Shown: positions 25,674-35,113 of the stretch, one piece after another
Layout of the letters: every line of letters starts with the position of its first letter
Numbering within the stretch: position 1 is the stretch's first letter
NCBI GenBank assembly: GCA_937927845.1
Contig: CALFXE010000001.1
Location: 1-64,000 of the forward strand
DNA: 64,000 bases
Direction: 5' to 3'
DNA from: an uncultured Paludibacter sp.
GTDB lineage: Bacteria > Bacteroidota > Bacteroidia > Bacteroidales > Paludibacteraceae
Notes under the pieces: model-generated
Seen by the model: the letters and a program-made list of their open reading frames with translations, nothing else
Database searches by the model: none
What the model was told of the DNA's origin: nothing
Position numbers and translations under genes: made by a program

Positions 25674-27173
25674 TTACGCAGCATGCGAATAAGATTCAAA
25701 AATCTCCATCTCTCCACCTTGGTTAAACCTTCCCATCTGTATTGCTTTTCCTTTTTCCGGTATTTCGATCACCACATCCACGTCATGCTGGAAAGTATTA
25801 GCACCTCTAAACTTGCCTTCTTTTGTGGATTGAAAAATGAAGATGAAGGATTTGGTTGGATTCAAGTGTTTCAACCGGTTCAGATCTTCCGGCGCTAACC
25901 CTAACTTATTTACACTGTCCAAAAAAATAAAATCATATTGAGCAAGACTATCCGGAAGAATAGATGCTACAAACAAGTTAGGGTGTGCCACATCTTTGTC
26001 ATTCAACTTCTGTTGCAATGTATAATCAAGTCCCTCTTCCTTTGCCACATACAATACTTTGCCATGATGACGTGCCAGGTAACCGGCAAAATCAATGCAC
26101 AAATAAGACTTACCCATCTTCGGCTTTCCAAAAACCATTGCTGTAAAGTTGCTAGACGGATCGCCAATCAGTTTATACCATTTTCCTTTTAGTCCTATTG
26201 TTGCAAACTCCATATTGGCAAAGTCCATACTATTCATGATAGAGGGTTTCCCATCAAAACCATTCAGATGCTGACAGGCACAGCCTAAAATTCCCTCCAA
26301 CCCATTCAAGGCAGCTTTTTCAATCTCTAAAGTTTTTTGAACTTTATCAGTTGTAAATACTTTCAGATTCTTTTTGAGTTCCTGTATTTCGGTAATGTAG
26401 GGATCGTTATCAGCTACCTTTCCCTTATCCATAGCCCTGTTGATTTGCTGAAGCAATTGTTTTGCTTTTTCTTTCATGCCGGTCTTACCATTCATGCCAA
26501 TATATCTCTTAATAAAATTGATAGAAGGCATTACTTTTTCTTCACCGGTTAATTTTTTGAACTCGTCATAGGTTCCAGGCTTTAGTTGAATCGTAATCTT
26601 AGCCTTCATGTTGTTATAAGTCTCCACCAACTTGTCCTGAATGGATTTTATTTGTTCCGCATAAGGTGAAGTTTTCCGGATTCTTTTTTCCAGAATTGCC
26701 TTTTGGAGCGAATTAATAAACCGCAATAGTTCCTCTTTGGTTTTGGATTTGCCATTGAGATTTACAAACCGTTTGATAAAACGTAGTTCTTCCGGTATTC
26801 GTTCTACTAATGTAGGCTGAACTTCATTTTCTTTTGATGCGGATTGCCTGGCTTTCTTTTTAGATGAACCATCTGGATTAACGATGCTTTGCTTTATTAA
26901 TGCCTCTTGTATGATTTCTCTGCTGGACTGTTGCTGACGGATTTTCTTACGTTGCTTGTTATCTGCCTTCTTATTGTTGCTAACAAATTCGTTGAGTTTG
27001 GCAAGATAAATGTCAATTGTTTTTTTAATTGTATCGCTTGACTGATAAGAAGTCCAATTATTTCCTCTGTCAGTAGCTTTTTCTAAAAACTCATGCCCTT
27101 TCCTGAATGCTTCGGGCAGTTCAGAAAAATCAATCTTTTCTATTTCCTTAAAATAATTGTTAGTAGCTATCAT
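25674..27173 (-). CDS. RecA/DnaB-like P-loop ATPase with tandem repeat domain (element replication protein)
   Basis: In this 499-residue protein the C-terminal third is a RecA-like ATPase, with Walker A GKPKMGKS at about 348-355 and Walker B YDFIFLDSVNK. The N-terminal part carries two copies of a ~50-residue module beginning FIKRFVNLNGK and FIKRYIGMNGK, each ending 'PYAEQIKSIQDKL' or 'PYITEIQELKKNL'. The linker is Lys-rich. It lies 12 bases after the giant helicase gene on the same strand, so the two probably act together in replication or DNA processing of the element. A packaging-ATPase role is possible but not shown. Confidence 0.65.
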   Translation of the reverse strand: MIATNNYFKEIEKIDFSELPEAFRKGHEFLEKATDRGNNWTSYQSSDTIKKTIDIYLAKLNEFVSNNKKADNKQRKKIRQQQSSREIIQEALIKQSIVNPDGSSKKKARQSASKENEVQPTLVERIPEELRFIKRFVNLNGKSKTKEELLRFINSLQKAILEKRIRKTSPYAEQIKSIQDKLVETYNNMKAKITIQLKPGTYDEFKKLTGEEKVMPSINFIKRYIGMNGKTGMKEKAKQLLQQINRAMDKGKVADNDPYITEIQELKKNLKVFTTDKVQKTLEIEKAALNGLEGILGCACQHLNGFDGKPSIMNSMDFANMEFATIGLKGKWYKLIGDPSSNFTAMVFGKPKMGKSYLCIDFAGYLARHHGKVLYVAKEEGLDYTLQQKLNDKDVAHPNLFVASILPDSLAQYDFIFLDSVNKLGLAPEDLNRLKHLNPTKSFIFIFQSTKEGKFRGANTFQHDVDVVIEIPEKGKAIQMGRFNQGGEMEIFESYSHAA

Positions 27174-27185
27174 AGGATTAAAAGT

Positions 27186-30100
27186 TTAAGCAGCTAATAA
27201 TTCAAGTTCCAGGGCAAGAGCCTCAGCTTCCAGTTCAAGTATGCGCACATTATCGGATTGACCTTCCTCTTTTTCCTCATCAGGTGGTTCAATCTTCCTC
27301 CGGTTACTGTACCTTGTAGTCGCCTTTTCTATATCCTTCATTTGTGATGAATGTATAGTGACAGATGCGCTATGATTTATTTGTAATAGTTCTACCAGCT
27401 TATCAATACTCTTTTCTGGTAACATAGCTACCATCTTATCAGAAGTCTTTTCAAAATTGTTATTCTCAACCAGCTCCAGTATTTGCTTATCAAGGTAAAT
27501 GCCACCTCCTTTTATTCTTGAAGCTGCGACTATGATTCTATAATGTTCTCCCGACCGGAAAAAGGAAATGCCATTATTGGTAACTATATGGCCATTTTGC
27601 GTAATGGATTTAATTAGCGGGAGTGCTTTCAGAATGGGAACTACAACTTTATCTTGCACCTGTTCACCGGGATTCCAGTTCTCTGGTAACAAGATTCCTT
27701 TTTTGACCTCTTTATTGATCGTAGTATAGCTAACCAGTTTGCCTTTAAAATCGCTAAAGGCTTGCAGGAGATTGCCGGTGATAATATGCCGGGTCTTGCG
27801 ATCAACATTATTTTGTTTGGTGTATTGCTCCCACTGCGATAACAGGCCCCCCATATCCGGCTGCTCTATGTCCATGCTGCTACCAATGATCGCCATGATC
27901 TCTTCATTGTACGAGGCAGGCATAGCGAGGTATTTACTGCTATTCGCAATGGCAAACCGGAGCTTCATAGCTGAAGGCGCATAAGGATTCTTTTTCTTTT
28001 TATCAATAACTATTCCCAGGAATACTGCCGGAACAAGCTCGTTCCCTCCTTCATAGGTTTCGACCGGGTAGCTTAACAGGCGACCAGGATAAAAGAAATT
28101 CATAGACTTTACAAGATAATCACGTCTATTATTGAAGGTCTTTTCCAGGTTTTGAAGTTGCGCCTCCCTTGCTTCGTCCAGCTCTTTTTCCCTTTCAGCG
28201 ATCAACTGTTGCCACGCAGACTGCCCTTCTGTTTCCAGAATCTTTTGTATCCTCTTTTCAGCAGGAATGCTCATTTTTAAAAGATCATACTTGCCATGTA
28301 CTTCGCTTACTTCCTTCGCCAGCCGTTCCTCTATGCCGACTTTATAATCTTTTAAAGTCTCCTCCTGAACTTCTTTTGGGTCTTTCCCTTTGAGTGCCTC
28401 CTGCAAGAGATTAGCAAGCTCATTCCTGCTGAAAGGTTTTTTCAGAACATTCGCTTTTACGGTTTCAAGGATACTATCATCACCAAATGCACTATCACTT
28501 CCTTTGCCCATTTTTATCACCCGGCTTGCAGTAGTTTCCGCTTCCAGGTTCATCGCTTCTACTTCCAGATCATACTCACCAATCTGCTTTAGGTATTCAA
28601 CAAAGTCATTATAACGCTCTGATATTTCATTATAAAATTCCTGCTGCATCTTCGTTGACAATACCGCAACTCTACCAGATACCCGGTGCGCTGCATCTTC
28701 CAGAGCAAAAGCATCACTGCTGCCACCATCGGATTTTGAATCCTTGAGATGCAGCGGATCGTCCAGCAGATCATTTACATCTTTATTTTCCATTAGATAG
28801 TCACGCACGATTTTATCGCCGTATTTGTTTAAAAAATCCGGTACGTCTAAAATTTTGGTGGATTGCTTTTGATTGGAAGTGGTATTGGCGTCCAAAGACT
28901 TTAATTTCTTTTGGAGCATCATCATTAATCGCTTTTCCGCAGGTATCGCAGATGTCACATAATCATAAATAGGCCTTTGGATTTGCCCGGTACGATTAAT
29001 TCGCCCTCGCTTTTGTACTTCGGTAGAAATATCGAGTTCCGCCTGCAGGACGATCATTACTCTTTGCTGTACCTGGTTAGCAGGAACTTTGGCAGTAGGG
29101 ATAGCGTGGGCTGATGCGCCGGTGCTGCCTGATTGATTTATCATCAACACGTCCACTTCGTTATTATTGAACTGCCGGAAAGCATCATTGGTATTAATAC
29201 GCTTACGTGACAGCACAATTCCTTTACCGGTTTTTAGATTTACCTGCACTTCATATTTGCGCCCTGTCACTTCGGCTACACTATAGCCTGCTTCTTTAAT
29301 TTTTTTGATAATAACATCTATGGGTGAAATGCTGATACCCGTCGTAACTGTCTTAATCCTCTCCATGATACGTTGGTATTCTCTTTGACCTTCGACTGAC
29401 AGATCGTTTATAGCGAAATGCTCATGCACCGGGTTTCCGTCAATATCCTTCACCGTGTAGCGCATAACTCCGTTTAAACCCCTTCGTAACACTTCGGCAA
29501 AATCTGTATTAATCGTATCACCATCTGCAACCGGCATTCCCTGATCATTGTCCATGCTCTCAATAAAGCTGCCCATTGTGGAAGCAAAAGCGATCACGGG
29601 TTTCTTCCCTTCCTTTAACCGGGCAATAGTTCTTTCTGCCACCGCTTCGGCTTTAAGAGAAAATAGCATTTGATTAATAACCTGGAAGACTTTGGAGAAA
29701 TAAGGCAGGTTATCCACTCCTGCCTGTGAAGTGCCTTCTCTTATTTCCACTTCCTTTCCCTCGGCTACTGCGATTTTGTCCAAATCCTCTACCATATTAT
29801 TGACATAGGTTCCCTGAAAAGCGATAATGTCCCGCAGGATTTTCGTGATATTATCGGAGATTGCTTGATGTTCCTCTGCTTTATCATCAAGGGAAATATA
29901 GTTTACCTCTACACCTTCAAAACTTCTTTCCCGCCGCATCATTTGCCCCTCCGCTACAAGTTGAGATGATAAAACCTCTTGCATGGCAACACCGCCTTTG
30001 GTGATGGCATCCACCAAGTCATCCCTTGTCATGTTGCAATCAGATATAGAGGTTTTCATAGCATAAATAGGCATATTATCCGGTCGCTTGGCAAAAGTGG

Positions 30101-32240
30101 CAGATAGAAACACAACTCCTTTGGTATCCCGGATTACCCCTTGCATAAATTCGCCCGTATTAGATGAGCCACTGGAGTTATGCGCTTCATCAAGTATGAA
30201 AATATTGTCGGGTGCGATGGCACGAAGAAAGTTTGGCTTTTCCGGTTTCTTTTCGGCAGAATTGAATTGCGTATAAGTGCCTAACACAAAATCATACCCG
30301 GCAGGCAACTGGCGGGAGGCAATAATATCTTGCTGCTCGCCGGGCGGCGGCGCCTGGTAAATCACTTCGCCGTCTTCATCTTTAATATCCGTCTTGCTTT
30401 CCCGGCTGTTGACAATAAAAGGCTTTAAGTGACCTGAACCTATCGCAGACAGGTCACGGTATATATCAGAGAAAAGATTTGCCTTTTCGGTCAGGAACAC
30501 CGGCTTTAATCCCTGCATTACTGCATAACGAATCATGGATGCTGCGATGCGACCCTTACCAATGCCAGTCTGATCGCCGATAATCATTCCCTGGCTTCTT
30601 GCTTCAATGTTATAGATCGCCATTGCTACCGCATCAATCTGTTCAGCGGAAAGCACTTTACAAAGAGCGTCTTTGTTTGGATATTTCAAACGGTGACGTA
30701 CAAAATTATCCATGTTGCCACCGACTTCTTTTTTTACCAGTTTGACGGCTTCCAAAGTTTCAAAAGCCATGCTGTCCGGCACTTGAGTATTTAGAACAGT
30801 ACAGGCTTCGGATGCTGGTTCATAAGGTGCACCGAGGTCGGATTCATTTTCCAACCCCTTAAACGAATTGGCATCTTCTTCAACCAATACCTGGTAACCG
30901 GTTTCCTGTAACTGCTTTTTGATGGCAGCCAGCTTTTCTGGCGTGATCGAAATACCGTGTACTTTTTTTCCGTTAATGATGGCAAACTTTACCAGTGGCA
31001 GCGAAAATATATATACCAATCGCTCAGCATCGAGGTCGAAGGTTTCATATTCGCCGGTAGATTCATTCTTTAACAGGAAAAGCTGGTTATGCCTGGCAGG
31101 CTTTTGCTTTTTGAAATAAGTATAGTGCCAATATATCGTTTTATTTATGTTACCCGGAACCGCTGGCAAGCCATCAAGGGATTTTAATAATTCAAGCTCC
31201 AGCGCCAATGCTTCGGCTTCTAACTCTAATATTTTCATAGTGTCGGTTTCATTAAAGTTTGTTTCCATTGCATCCATAACCCGCTCAAACAGGTCATCAA
31301 ACGTTTTTACTTCCCCATCTGTGTCGGGATTATATACCGGGGCATTGCCAATAGGTACTGGCTTTCGCCCATTAATTAAAATCAGGCGAACATCAAAAGC
31401 GGTCCCCTGTCTTGAATAGAGTTTGTGGCCATCAATATTGATAACGGCAGCAACGTTGTACCGGCTATACAAGTAATTAAAGAAGATGCGTTGCTTACCC
31501 GCTTGTATTCTTCCTTTATCGTCCCATCTTGTATGGCCACCGATAATAATGGCCGCTTTGCCCGAATCTTTCATGCAATCCAATGCTCGCAGTGCCATTA
31601 CATGCTCTAATGACCTCATCCGGAAAGTATCATAAAGAATCTCCTTTTCGCTTATCCCAAATGGAGGATTGGTCAGCACTGCATCAAAGACTTTTGAAAA
31701 CTCATTGAAGGGCCGGGTTGCGTCTTCTTTTAAAATTTTTGAAAACTGCTGCGTTTGCAAATTCCTGTTTCGTGTGGGATCAATCTCGTTGACGATAAAA
31801 TTGAACGGGTTACCTGCAATAGTAAGAAGGCCGTTACCGGCAGAGGGTTCAAAATAAAGACTTCTGACAAACGGTTTATGAATACCGCAAAAAACACCTG
31901 CCAAATATCCGATAGGCGCAGGTGTTGAATATTGCTGCAATAAGATACTTTGCGAAGTGCGGTGCGAAAGATTAACCTGTGAATAATATAACTCTACAAT
32001 CTTATCAAATCTGTCCTTGATAGTTCCTTGACTATGGGCCAACTCCCTTGCCCTGTTAACAATAGCGAGTTCGGTAAGTTCTTTGACCTCGGTTTTATCG
32101 GTGATACCATAAGCAGCAGCCAATTTCTCAATAGAAATTTTATTATGCTTTTTTCCGGCTACGAGTTCTGACAGCACTTCTTCCACAAATGCCTTACCCG
32201 AAAAATCGGAACTATTGGTATGGACTGTTCTACTTTTCAT
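27186..32240 (-). CDS. Giant N6-adenine methyltransferase-helicase fusion (strawberry-notch type)
   Basis: The 1684-residue protein starts with a methyltransferase (STPAPIGYLAG, EPSAGNGLL, catalytic NPPFG near 195). A linker leads to an SF2 helicase of strawberry-notch type: GIGKGRIAASMIRY (Walker A), FILDEAHNSSG, VFLSATFAKRP, and 'VQKRGRINRTGQ' as motif VI. A coiled coil and a C-terminal domain follow. The peptide ILELEAEALALELELL occurs twice, in the linker near residue 335 and at the extreme C-terminus. Such proteins occur on phages, plasmids and integrative elements of Bacteroidota, where they are thought to modify and remodel element DNA. It overlaps the next gene upstream by one base. 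Confidence 0.85.
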   Translation of the reverse strand: MKSRTVHTNSSDFSGKAFVEEVLSELVAGKKHNKISIEKLAAAYGITDKTEVKELTELAIVNRARELAHSQGTIKDRFDKIVELYYSQVNLSHRTSQSILLQQYSTPAPIGYLAGVFCGIHKPFVRSLYFEPSAGNGLLTIAGNPFNFIVNEIDPTRNRNLQTQQFSKILKEDATRPFNEFSKVFDAVLTNPPFGISEKEILYDTFRMRSLEHVMALRALDCMKDSGKAAIIIGGHTRWDDKGRIQAGKQRIFFNYLYSRYNVAAVINIDGHKLYSRQGTAFDVRLILINGRKPVPIGNAPVYNPDTDGEVKTFDDLFERVMDAMETNFNETDTMKILELEAEALALELELLKSLDGLPAVPGNINKTIYWHYTYFKKQKPARHNQLFLLKNESTGEYETFDLDAERLVYIFSLPLVKFAIINGKKVHGISITPEKLAAIKKQLQETGYQVLVEEDANSFKGLENESDLGAPYEPASEACTVLNTQVPDSMAFETLEAVKLVKKEVGGNMDNFVRHRLKYPNKDALCKVLSAEQIDAVAMAIYNIEARSQGMIIGDQTGIGKGRIAASMIRYAVMQGLKPVFLTEKANLFSDIYRDLSAIGSGHLKPFIVNSRESKTDIKDEDGEVIYQAPPPGEQQDIIASRQLPAGYDFVLGTYTQFNSAEKKPEKPNFLRAIAPDNIFILDEAHNSSGSSNTGEFMQGVIRDTKGVVFLSATFAKRPDNMPIYAMKTSISDCNMTRDDLVDAITKGGVAMQEVLSSQLVAEGQMMRRERSFEGVEVNYISLDDKAEEHQAISDNITKILRDIIAFQGTYVNNMVEDLDKIAVAEGKEVEIREGTSQAGVDNLPYFSKVFQVINQMLFSLKAEAVAERTIARLKEGKKPVIAFASTMGSFIESMDNDQGMPVADGDTINTDFAEVLRRGLNGVMRYTVKDIDGNPVHEHFAINDLSVEGQREYQRIMERIKTVTTGISISPIDVIIKKIKEAGYSVAEVTGRKYEVQVNLKTGKGIVLSRKRINTNDAFRQFNNNEVDVLMINQSGSTGASAHAIPTAKVPANQVQQRVMIVLQAELDISTEVQKRGRINRTGQIQRPIYDYVTSAIPAEKRLMMMLQKKLKSLDANTTSNQKQSTKILDVPDFLNKYGDKIVRDYLMENKDVNDLLDDPLHLKDSKSDGGSSDAFALEDAAHRVSGRVAVLSTKMQQEFYNEISERYNDFVEYLKQIGEYDLEVEAMNLEAETTASRVIKMGKGSDSAFGDDSILETVKANVLKKPFSRNELANLLQEALKGKDPKEVQEETLKDYKVGIEERLAKEVSEVHGKYDLLKMSIPAEKRIQKILETEGQSAWQQLIAEREKELDEAREAQLQNLEKTFNNRRDYLVKSMNFFYPGRLLSYPVETYEGGNELVPAVFLGIVIDKKKKNPYAPSAMKLRFAIANSSKYLAMPASYNEEIMAIIGSSMDIEQPDMGGLLSQWEQYTKQNNVDRKTRHIITGNLLQAFSDFKGKLVSYTTINKEVKKGILLPENWNPGEQVQDKVVVPILKALPLIKSITQNGHIVTNNGISFFRSGEHYRIIVAASRIKGGGIYLDKQILELVENNNFEKTSDKMVAMLPEKSIDKLVELLQINHSASVTIHSSQMKDIEKATTRYSNRRKIEPPDEEKEEGQSDNVRILELEAEALALELELLAA

Positions 32241-32512
32241 TATTCAACCGGGCCGGGATCAGGATAACCCTGCAAAAAGTTTGTAATCCACCCATTTAGT
32301 ATTTGAGCCAAATTATCCGCACCAGTGTTTACGGGAACTACCACCTGCGCAGCATGGATGAACACACTACCAAAGCAACAACCTGTATCAATCTTTATCA
32401 TATCGTCCCGTACAAACCGAACGGCTTTTATATGGTGCTTCATGAGAAAGAAAAATCCGTCTCCACTGGCAAAGCGTAAACTGGCTCCGGTATCGGTGAT
32501 CTGGTAACTCAT
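32240..32512 (-). CDS. Small paralogous element protein, copy 2
   Basis: The 90-residue product is about 79% identical to the protein encoded at 32571-32843 (MSYQI.DTGASLRF.SGDGFFF.MKHHIKA.R..RDDMIK.DTGCCF). It is beta-rich, with a CC pair and a Pro/Gly tail. The start at 32512 is chosen because it aligns with the paralogue; the longer frame from 32578 would overlap it. Function is unknown; tandem duplication and small beta-rich form suggest a structural or DNA-binding element protein. Its stop overlaps the helicase start. Confidence 0.7.
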   Translation of the reverse strand: MSYQITDTGASLRFASGDGFFFLMKHHIKAVRFVRDDMIKIDTGCCFGSVFIHAAQVVVPVNTGADNLAQILNGWITNFLQGYPDPGPVE

Positions 32513-32570
32513 GTTTTGCTGTTTATACTTTCTGTAAAGAGTTCTATATTTCTTCTGTAACCATTTCACA

Positions 32571-32843
32571 TTAATCACTCGGACCCGGTTCCGGGTAACC
32601 CTGCAAAAATTGGGTTGTCCAGCCGTTGAGTATATCTGCCAGATTATTTGCTCCTGTATTGTCTGGTATTGTTACCTGACTTGCATGAATGAACAAGCTG
32701 TCAAAGCAACAGCCCGTATCAACCTTTATCATATCATCTCTCACATACCGGATGGCTTTTATGTGATGCTTCATTACAAAGAAAAAGCCATCCCCACTGG
32801 TAAAGCGCAGGCTGGCTCCCGTATCGTTGATCTGGTAGCTCAT
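32571..32843 (-). CDS. Small paralogous element protein, copy 1
   Basis: This is the 90-residue tandem paralogue of 32240-32512. It begins with a 4-base ATGA overlap with the stop of the 56-residue membrane protein gene upstream, indicating coupled translation. No family is recognised. Differences between copies cluster in the second half and are mostly conservative, so both are under selection. Confidence 0.7.
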   Translation of the reverse strand: MSYQINDTGASLRFTSGDGFFFVMKHHIKAIRYVRDDMIKVDTGCCFDSLFIHASQVTIPDNTGANNLADILNGWTTQFLQGYPEPGPSD

Positions 32844-33010
32844 GATTCTTGCTTGTTTAAACTTTCTGCAATGCTTTCGCCAATGATAGAACCGATAAAG
32901 CCTCCGAACATAACATAGGGTACTGCATCCTTACCCGCAGATCTTGCATACCAATATGTCAAAAGAGACACAAACAATGTGCTTGCTGATACAATTGTTT
33001 TTTCCTTCAT
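32840..33010 (-). CDS. Small two-helix membrane protein (56 aa)
   Basis: The minus-strand frame from the ATG at 33008-33010 to the TGA at 32840-32842 encodes MKEKTIVSASTLFVSLLTYW, then a short loop and 'VPYVMFGGFIGSIIGESIAE'. Two hydrophobic helices with GxxxG-type glycines are seen. It fills an otherwise unexplained gap, starts 5 bases after the spanin-like gene and overlaps the next gene by ATGA, which strongly supports it. Holin-like or virion-membrane roles fit the surrounding lysis genes. Confidence 0.65.
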   Translation of the reverse strand: MKEKTIVSASTLFVSLLTYWYARSAGKDAVPYVMFGGFIGSIIGESIAESLNKQES

Positions 33011-33015
33011 ACTGC

Positions 33016-33705
33016 TTATTGAGTTAGATAATGTGTTGCAAGTCCCGATAGGATGGCTGTACCAAGTGCAAGCAATCTGCCTTTTCGCTTTTGACGCTTT
33101 ACCTGCTTTCGGAGAGACTTATTTTCAGAAAAAAGTATCTCCTGCTGTTTTATTGATTGATCGAAGACAGTTGACAGCTCATTATACTGTGAAGTCTTAA
33201 TGGCTATGATAGAATCCTTTCCCGCTATAATGTTATCCTGTAAGGCGATTTGCAATTCATAAAGGCTATCTTTAAGCTCATTGTCCTGGATATATCCACT
33301 TACTTCCTGCACGAGTGAATCGCAAGGTGATAAGCTGCTATCCATCACAACCGAAGCAGGATCAATTTTTTTAAGCAGCTCTTTGGCTGGATAGCCTTGC
33401 GGTGCAATCATCTTTTTGATGGTAGCTGCTTTTGTCTTTGTTTTTGCTTTGATAGCATTAAGCTGCACTTTTGTTGCAGAAAGCTCCGTTTGCAATTGCT
33501 GGTTTTTATTCGTCAGTTCCGTGATCTTAATTTGATAACAGGCTTCGATACTGTCTGCTTTCTGCTGCAATACTTCAGGCTTCACCAGGTTCTCATTAAG
33601 AGCATCATCATTGCAACCGCCGAATAAGAGAAATGTGATGCAGCAGCCTAAGACAAAACAAATAACTCCAATAGCAAGTGATGATTTAAGATTAAAAGAA
33701 ATCAT
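33016..33705 (-). CDS. Membrane-anchored coiled-coil protein (spanin-like?)
   Basis: The 229-residue product has an N-terminal transmembrane/lipid-anchor-like segment ('IGVICFVLGCCITFLLFGGC'), a long periplasmic coiled coil (QLQTELSATKVQLNAIKAK...SENKSLRKQVKRQKRK) and a C-terminal hydrophobic helix (LLALGTAILSGLATHYL). A start at 33705 is preferred because the longer frame from 33771 would overlap the preceding gene. The arrangement next to holin-like and amidase genes resembles a spanin or lysis-accessory protein; this is inference from shape only. Confidence 0.6.
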   Translation of the reverse strand: MISFNLKSSLAIGVICFVLGCCITFLLFGGCNDDALNENLVKPEVLQQKADSIEACYQIKITELTNKNQQLQTELSATKVQLNAIKAKTKTKAATIKKMIAPQGYPAKELLKKIDPASVVMDSSLSPCDSLVQEVSGYIQDNELKDSLYELQIALQDNIIAGKDSIIAIKTSQYNELSTVFDQSIKQQEILFSENKSLRKQVKRQKRKGRLLALGTAILSGLATHYLTQ

Positions 33706-33724
33706 AGAATAAGGTTTAAAAGGG

Positions 33725-33940
33725 TTAGATTTTTGTTTTTCGCTCGATAGAGTAACCAAAGCAGCCTGCACCTACCAGGCTCACGAAAGAATAAAACATA
33801 AACTCAGGCACATTGAGGCTAAAGAATTGCTGCGCTATCCAGCTAATGATAATGACAACGATAAATAGCGCAATCACCAGTTCCCTCAAGCTGAAGTTGC
33901 CGTCCTTGTCTTTGAATAGCTGTTGGAAAAAACATTTCAT
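33725..33940 (-). CDS. Holin-like small membrane protein
   Basis: The 71-residue protein has a charged N-terminus (KDKDGNFSLREL), two transmembrane helices (about 22-41 and 47-65) and a basic tail (IERKTKI), the classic class II holin layout. It overlaps the upstream L,D-transpeptidase-like gene by one base (TAATG). Its position among peptidoglycan hydrolases supports a holin role, although no specific family is recognised. Confidence 0.6.
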   Translation of the reverse strand: MKCFFQQLFKDKDGNFSLRELVIALFIVVIIISWIAQQFFSLNVPEFMFYSFVSLVGAGCFGYSIERKTKI

Positions 33941-34608
33941 TAGGTTAAGAATTTATAAGTGATAAACGTAAGACCCGTTCCAATTCCAATACTCGTAAGG
34001 CCAATTGCTAATATCTTTTTTTGTTGTCTTGCAATTGCTCTTTTGTCAATAAGCGTATAAGTAAAGCTGTTGCCATAGAGTGTTCGATGTTTTTCACAGA
34101 GCTGCATGAACAAGTTAAAGTCATTGATATTAGCAAAGACCTGGCAACCGGCGGAATAATTATCTACTGTCTTCGTTGTACCATTTACCGAAGCCCGGTG
34201 AATATTCAGGCCAAACATTCCGGCATCTAATCTGCCATTGTTAAAATCAAGTACGGCATTACGATCATAGTCTCTCATCACAGTTATGGGGCTTCGTTGT
34301 ACCAGGGCATAGTACTTACCCCGGTGCAGCCCGATCTGGTATGCCTGCTTGTATTGCCCCTGTACCAGTATAGCGGTTCCCTGTGGGTGCATCGGGCTTT
34401 TTAGCCAGTAGGTCCCCGGATCAGTGGTCGCCGGAAATATGTAATGTATCCATTGATTGGCATTGTTTTTAAAGAATACATGGATTTCATCATCAAAACG
34501 GTTTGATGCCGTACTGTTTGCCCTTATGCCCACGATATTTAATTCGTATGGCCGGGAATATGTCTCGTAGAGTTTTGAGCGAATGACCGAAACAATAGCG
34601 GCTAACAT
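33940..34608 (-). CDS. L,D-transpeptidase (YkuD)-like protein with C-terminal membrane helix
   Basis: The 222-residue protein contains FGLNIHRAS followed about 15 residues later by NYSAGCQVF, the His and Ser-x-Gly-Cys arrangement of YkuD/L,D-transpeptidases. The catalytic Cys lies in SAGC. A final hydrophobic segment (ILAIGLTSIGIGTGLTFITY) would anchor it in a membrane. Such enzymes cross-link or trim peptidoglycan. In this operon it lies directly upstream of the holin-like gene and downstream of two amidases. Homologous motifs also occur in phage proteins. Confidence 0.65.
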   Translation of the reverse strand: MLAAIVSVIRSKLYETYSRPYELNIVGIRANSTASNRFDDEIHVFFKNNANQWIHYIFPATTDPGTYWLKSPMHPQGTAILVQGQYKQAYQIGLHRGKYYALVQRSPITVMRDYDRNAVLDFNNGRLDAGMFGLNIHRASVNGTTKTVDNYSAGCQVFANINDFNLFMQLCEKHRTLYGNSFTYTLIDKRAIARQQKKILAIGLTSIGIGTGLTFITYKFLT

Positions 34609-34610
34609 TT

Positions 34611-35081
34611 TCAGGCAGCATTGGATAATGCAGGTGTATAACTATCCAACCACTCTCTCACATCAAAAGAGGGGCAGCCTTTAATCCATTCAAAATATTC
34701 GATGATGCCATTGCCATTCTTGTCAGGACTAAAATCCCGATGTCCGAGAATAGTAGCCTCCGGATATTTTTTAGAAAGCTCTACGAGCTTATCAAACAAG
34801 GCTTGCTTTTGCTCATCCGTTCTGTTATCTAAGGGTTTGCCATGTGCGTCTGCGCCACCGATATAAGATACATGAATGGAATAGCGGTTATGACCGCCAA
34901 CGCCGTTGGAAATATTTTCTTCCGGATTAATACATACTATTTCACCGTTGCGCTTGATGATATAATGATAGCCGGGATTTTTCCATTTCAATACTTCTTT
35001 CCAATATCGCTTGATGCTCTCAATAGTGGCTGTTGTAGGCGTAGCGGTGCAATGCACCACGATGTATTTGATTGCTCTCAT
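34611..35081 (-). CDS. N-acetylmuramoyl-L-alanine amidase (Amidase_2)
   Basis: This is a 156-residue T7-lysozyme-like amidase with zinc ligands in IVVHCTATP (His10), later GHRDF and the KGCPSFDV end. The middle 'GYHYIIKRNGEIVCINPEE' and GHNRYSIHVSYIGG are family-typical. It cleaves the bond between muramic acid and the stem peptide. It has no signal peptide, so it would need a holin-like route out. A second, shorter amidase lies immediately upstream, a redundant pair that is unusual for one element. Confidence 0.88.
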   Translation of the reverse strand: MRAIKYIVVHCTATPTTATIESIKRYWKEVLKWKNPGYHYIIKRNGEIVCINPEENISNGVGGHNRYSIHVSYIGGADAHGKPLDNRTDEQKQALFDKLVELSKKYPEATILGHRDFSPDKNGNGIIEYFEWIKGCPSFDVREWLDSYTPALSNAA

Positions 35082-35113
35082 AGGTAAGATTAAAAAAATG
35101 AAATGGATGATGA

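Noticed and set aside
28390..28614. Plus-strand 60-90-residue frames inside the giant helicase gene
   Set aside because: They are shadows of one long, motif-complete minus-strand gene.
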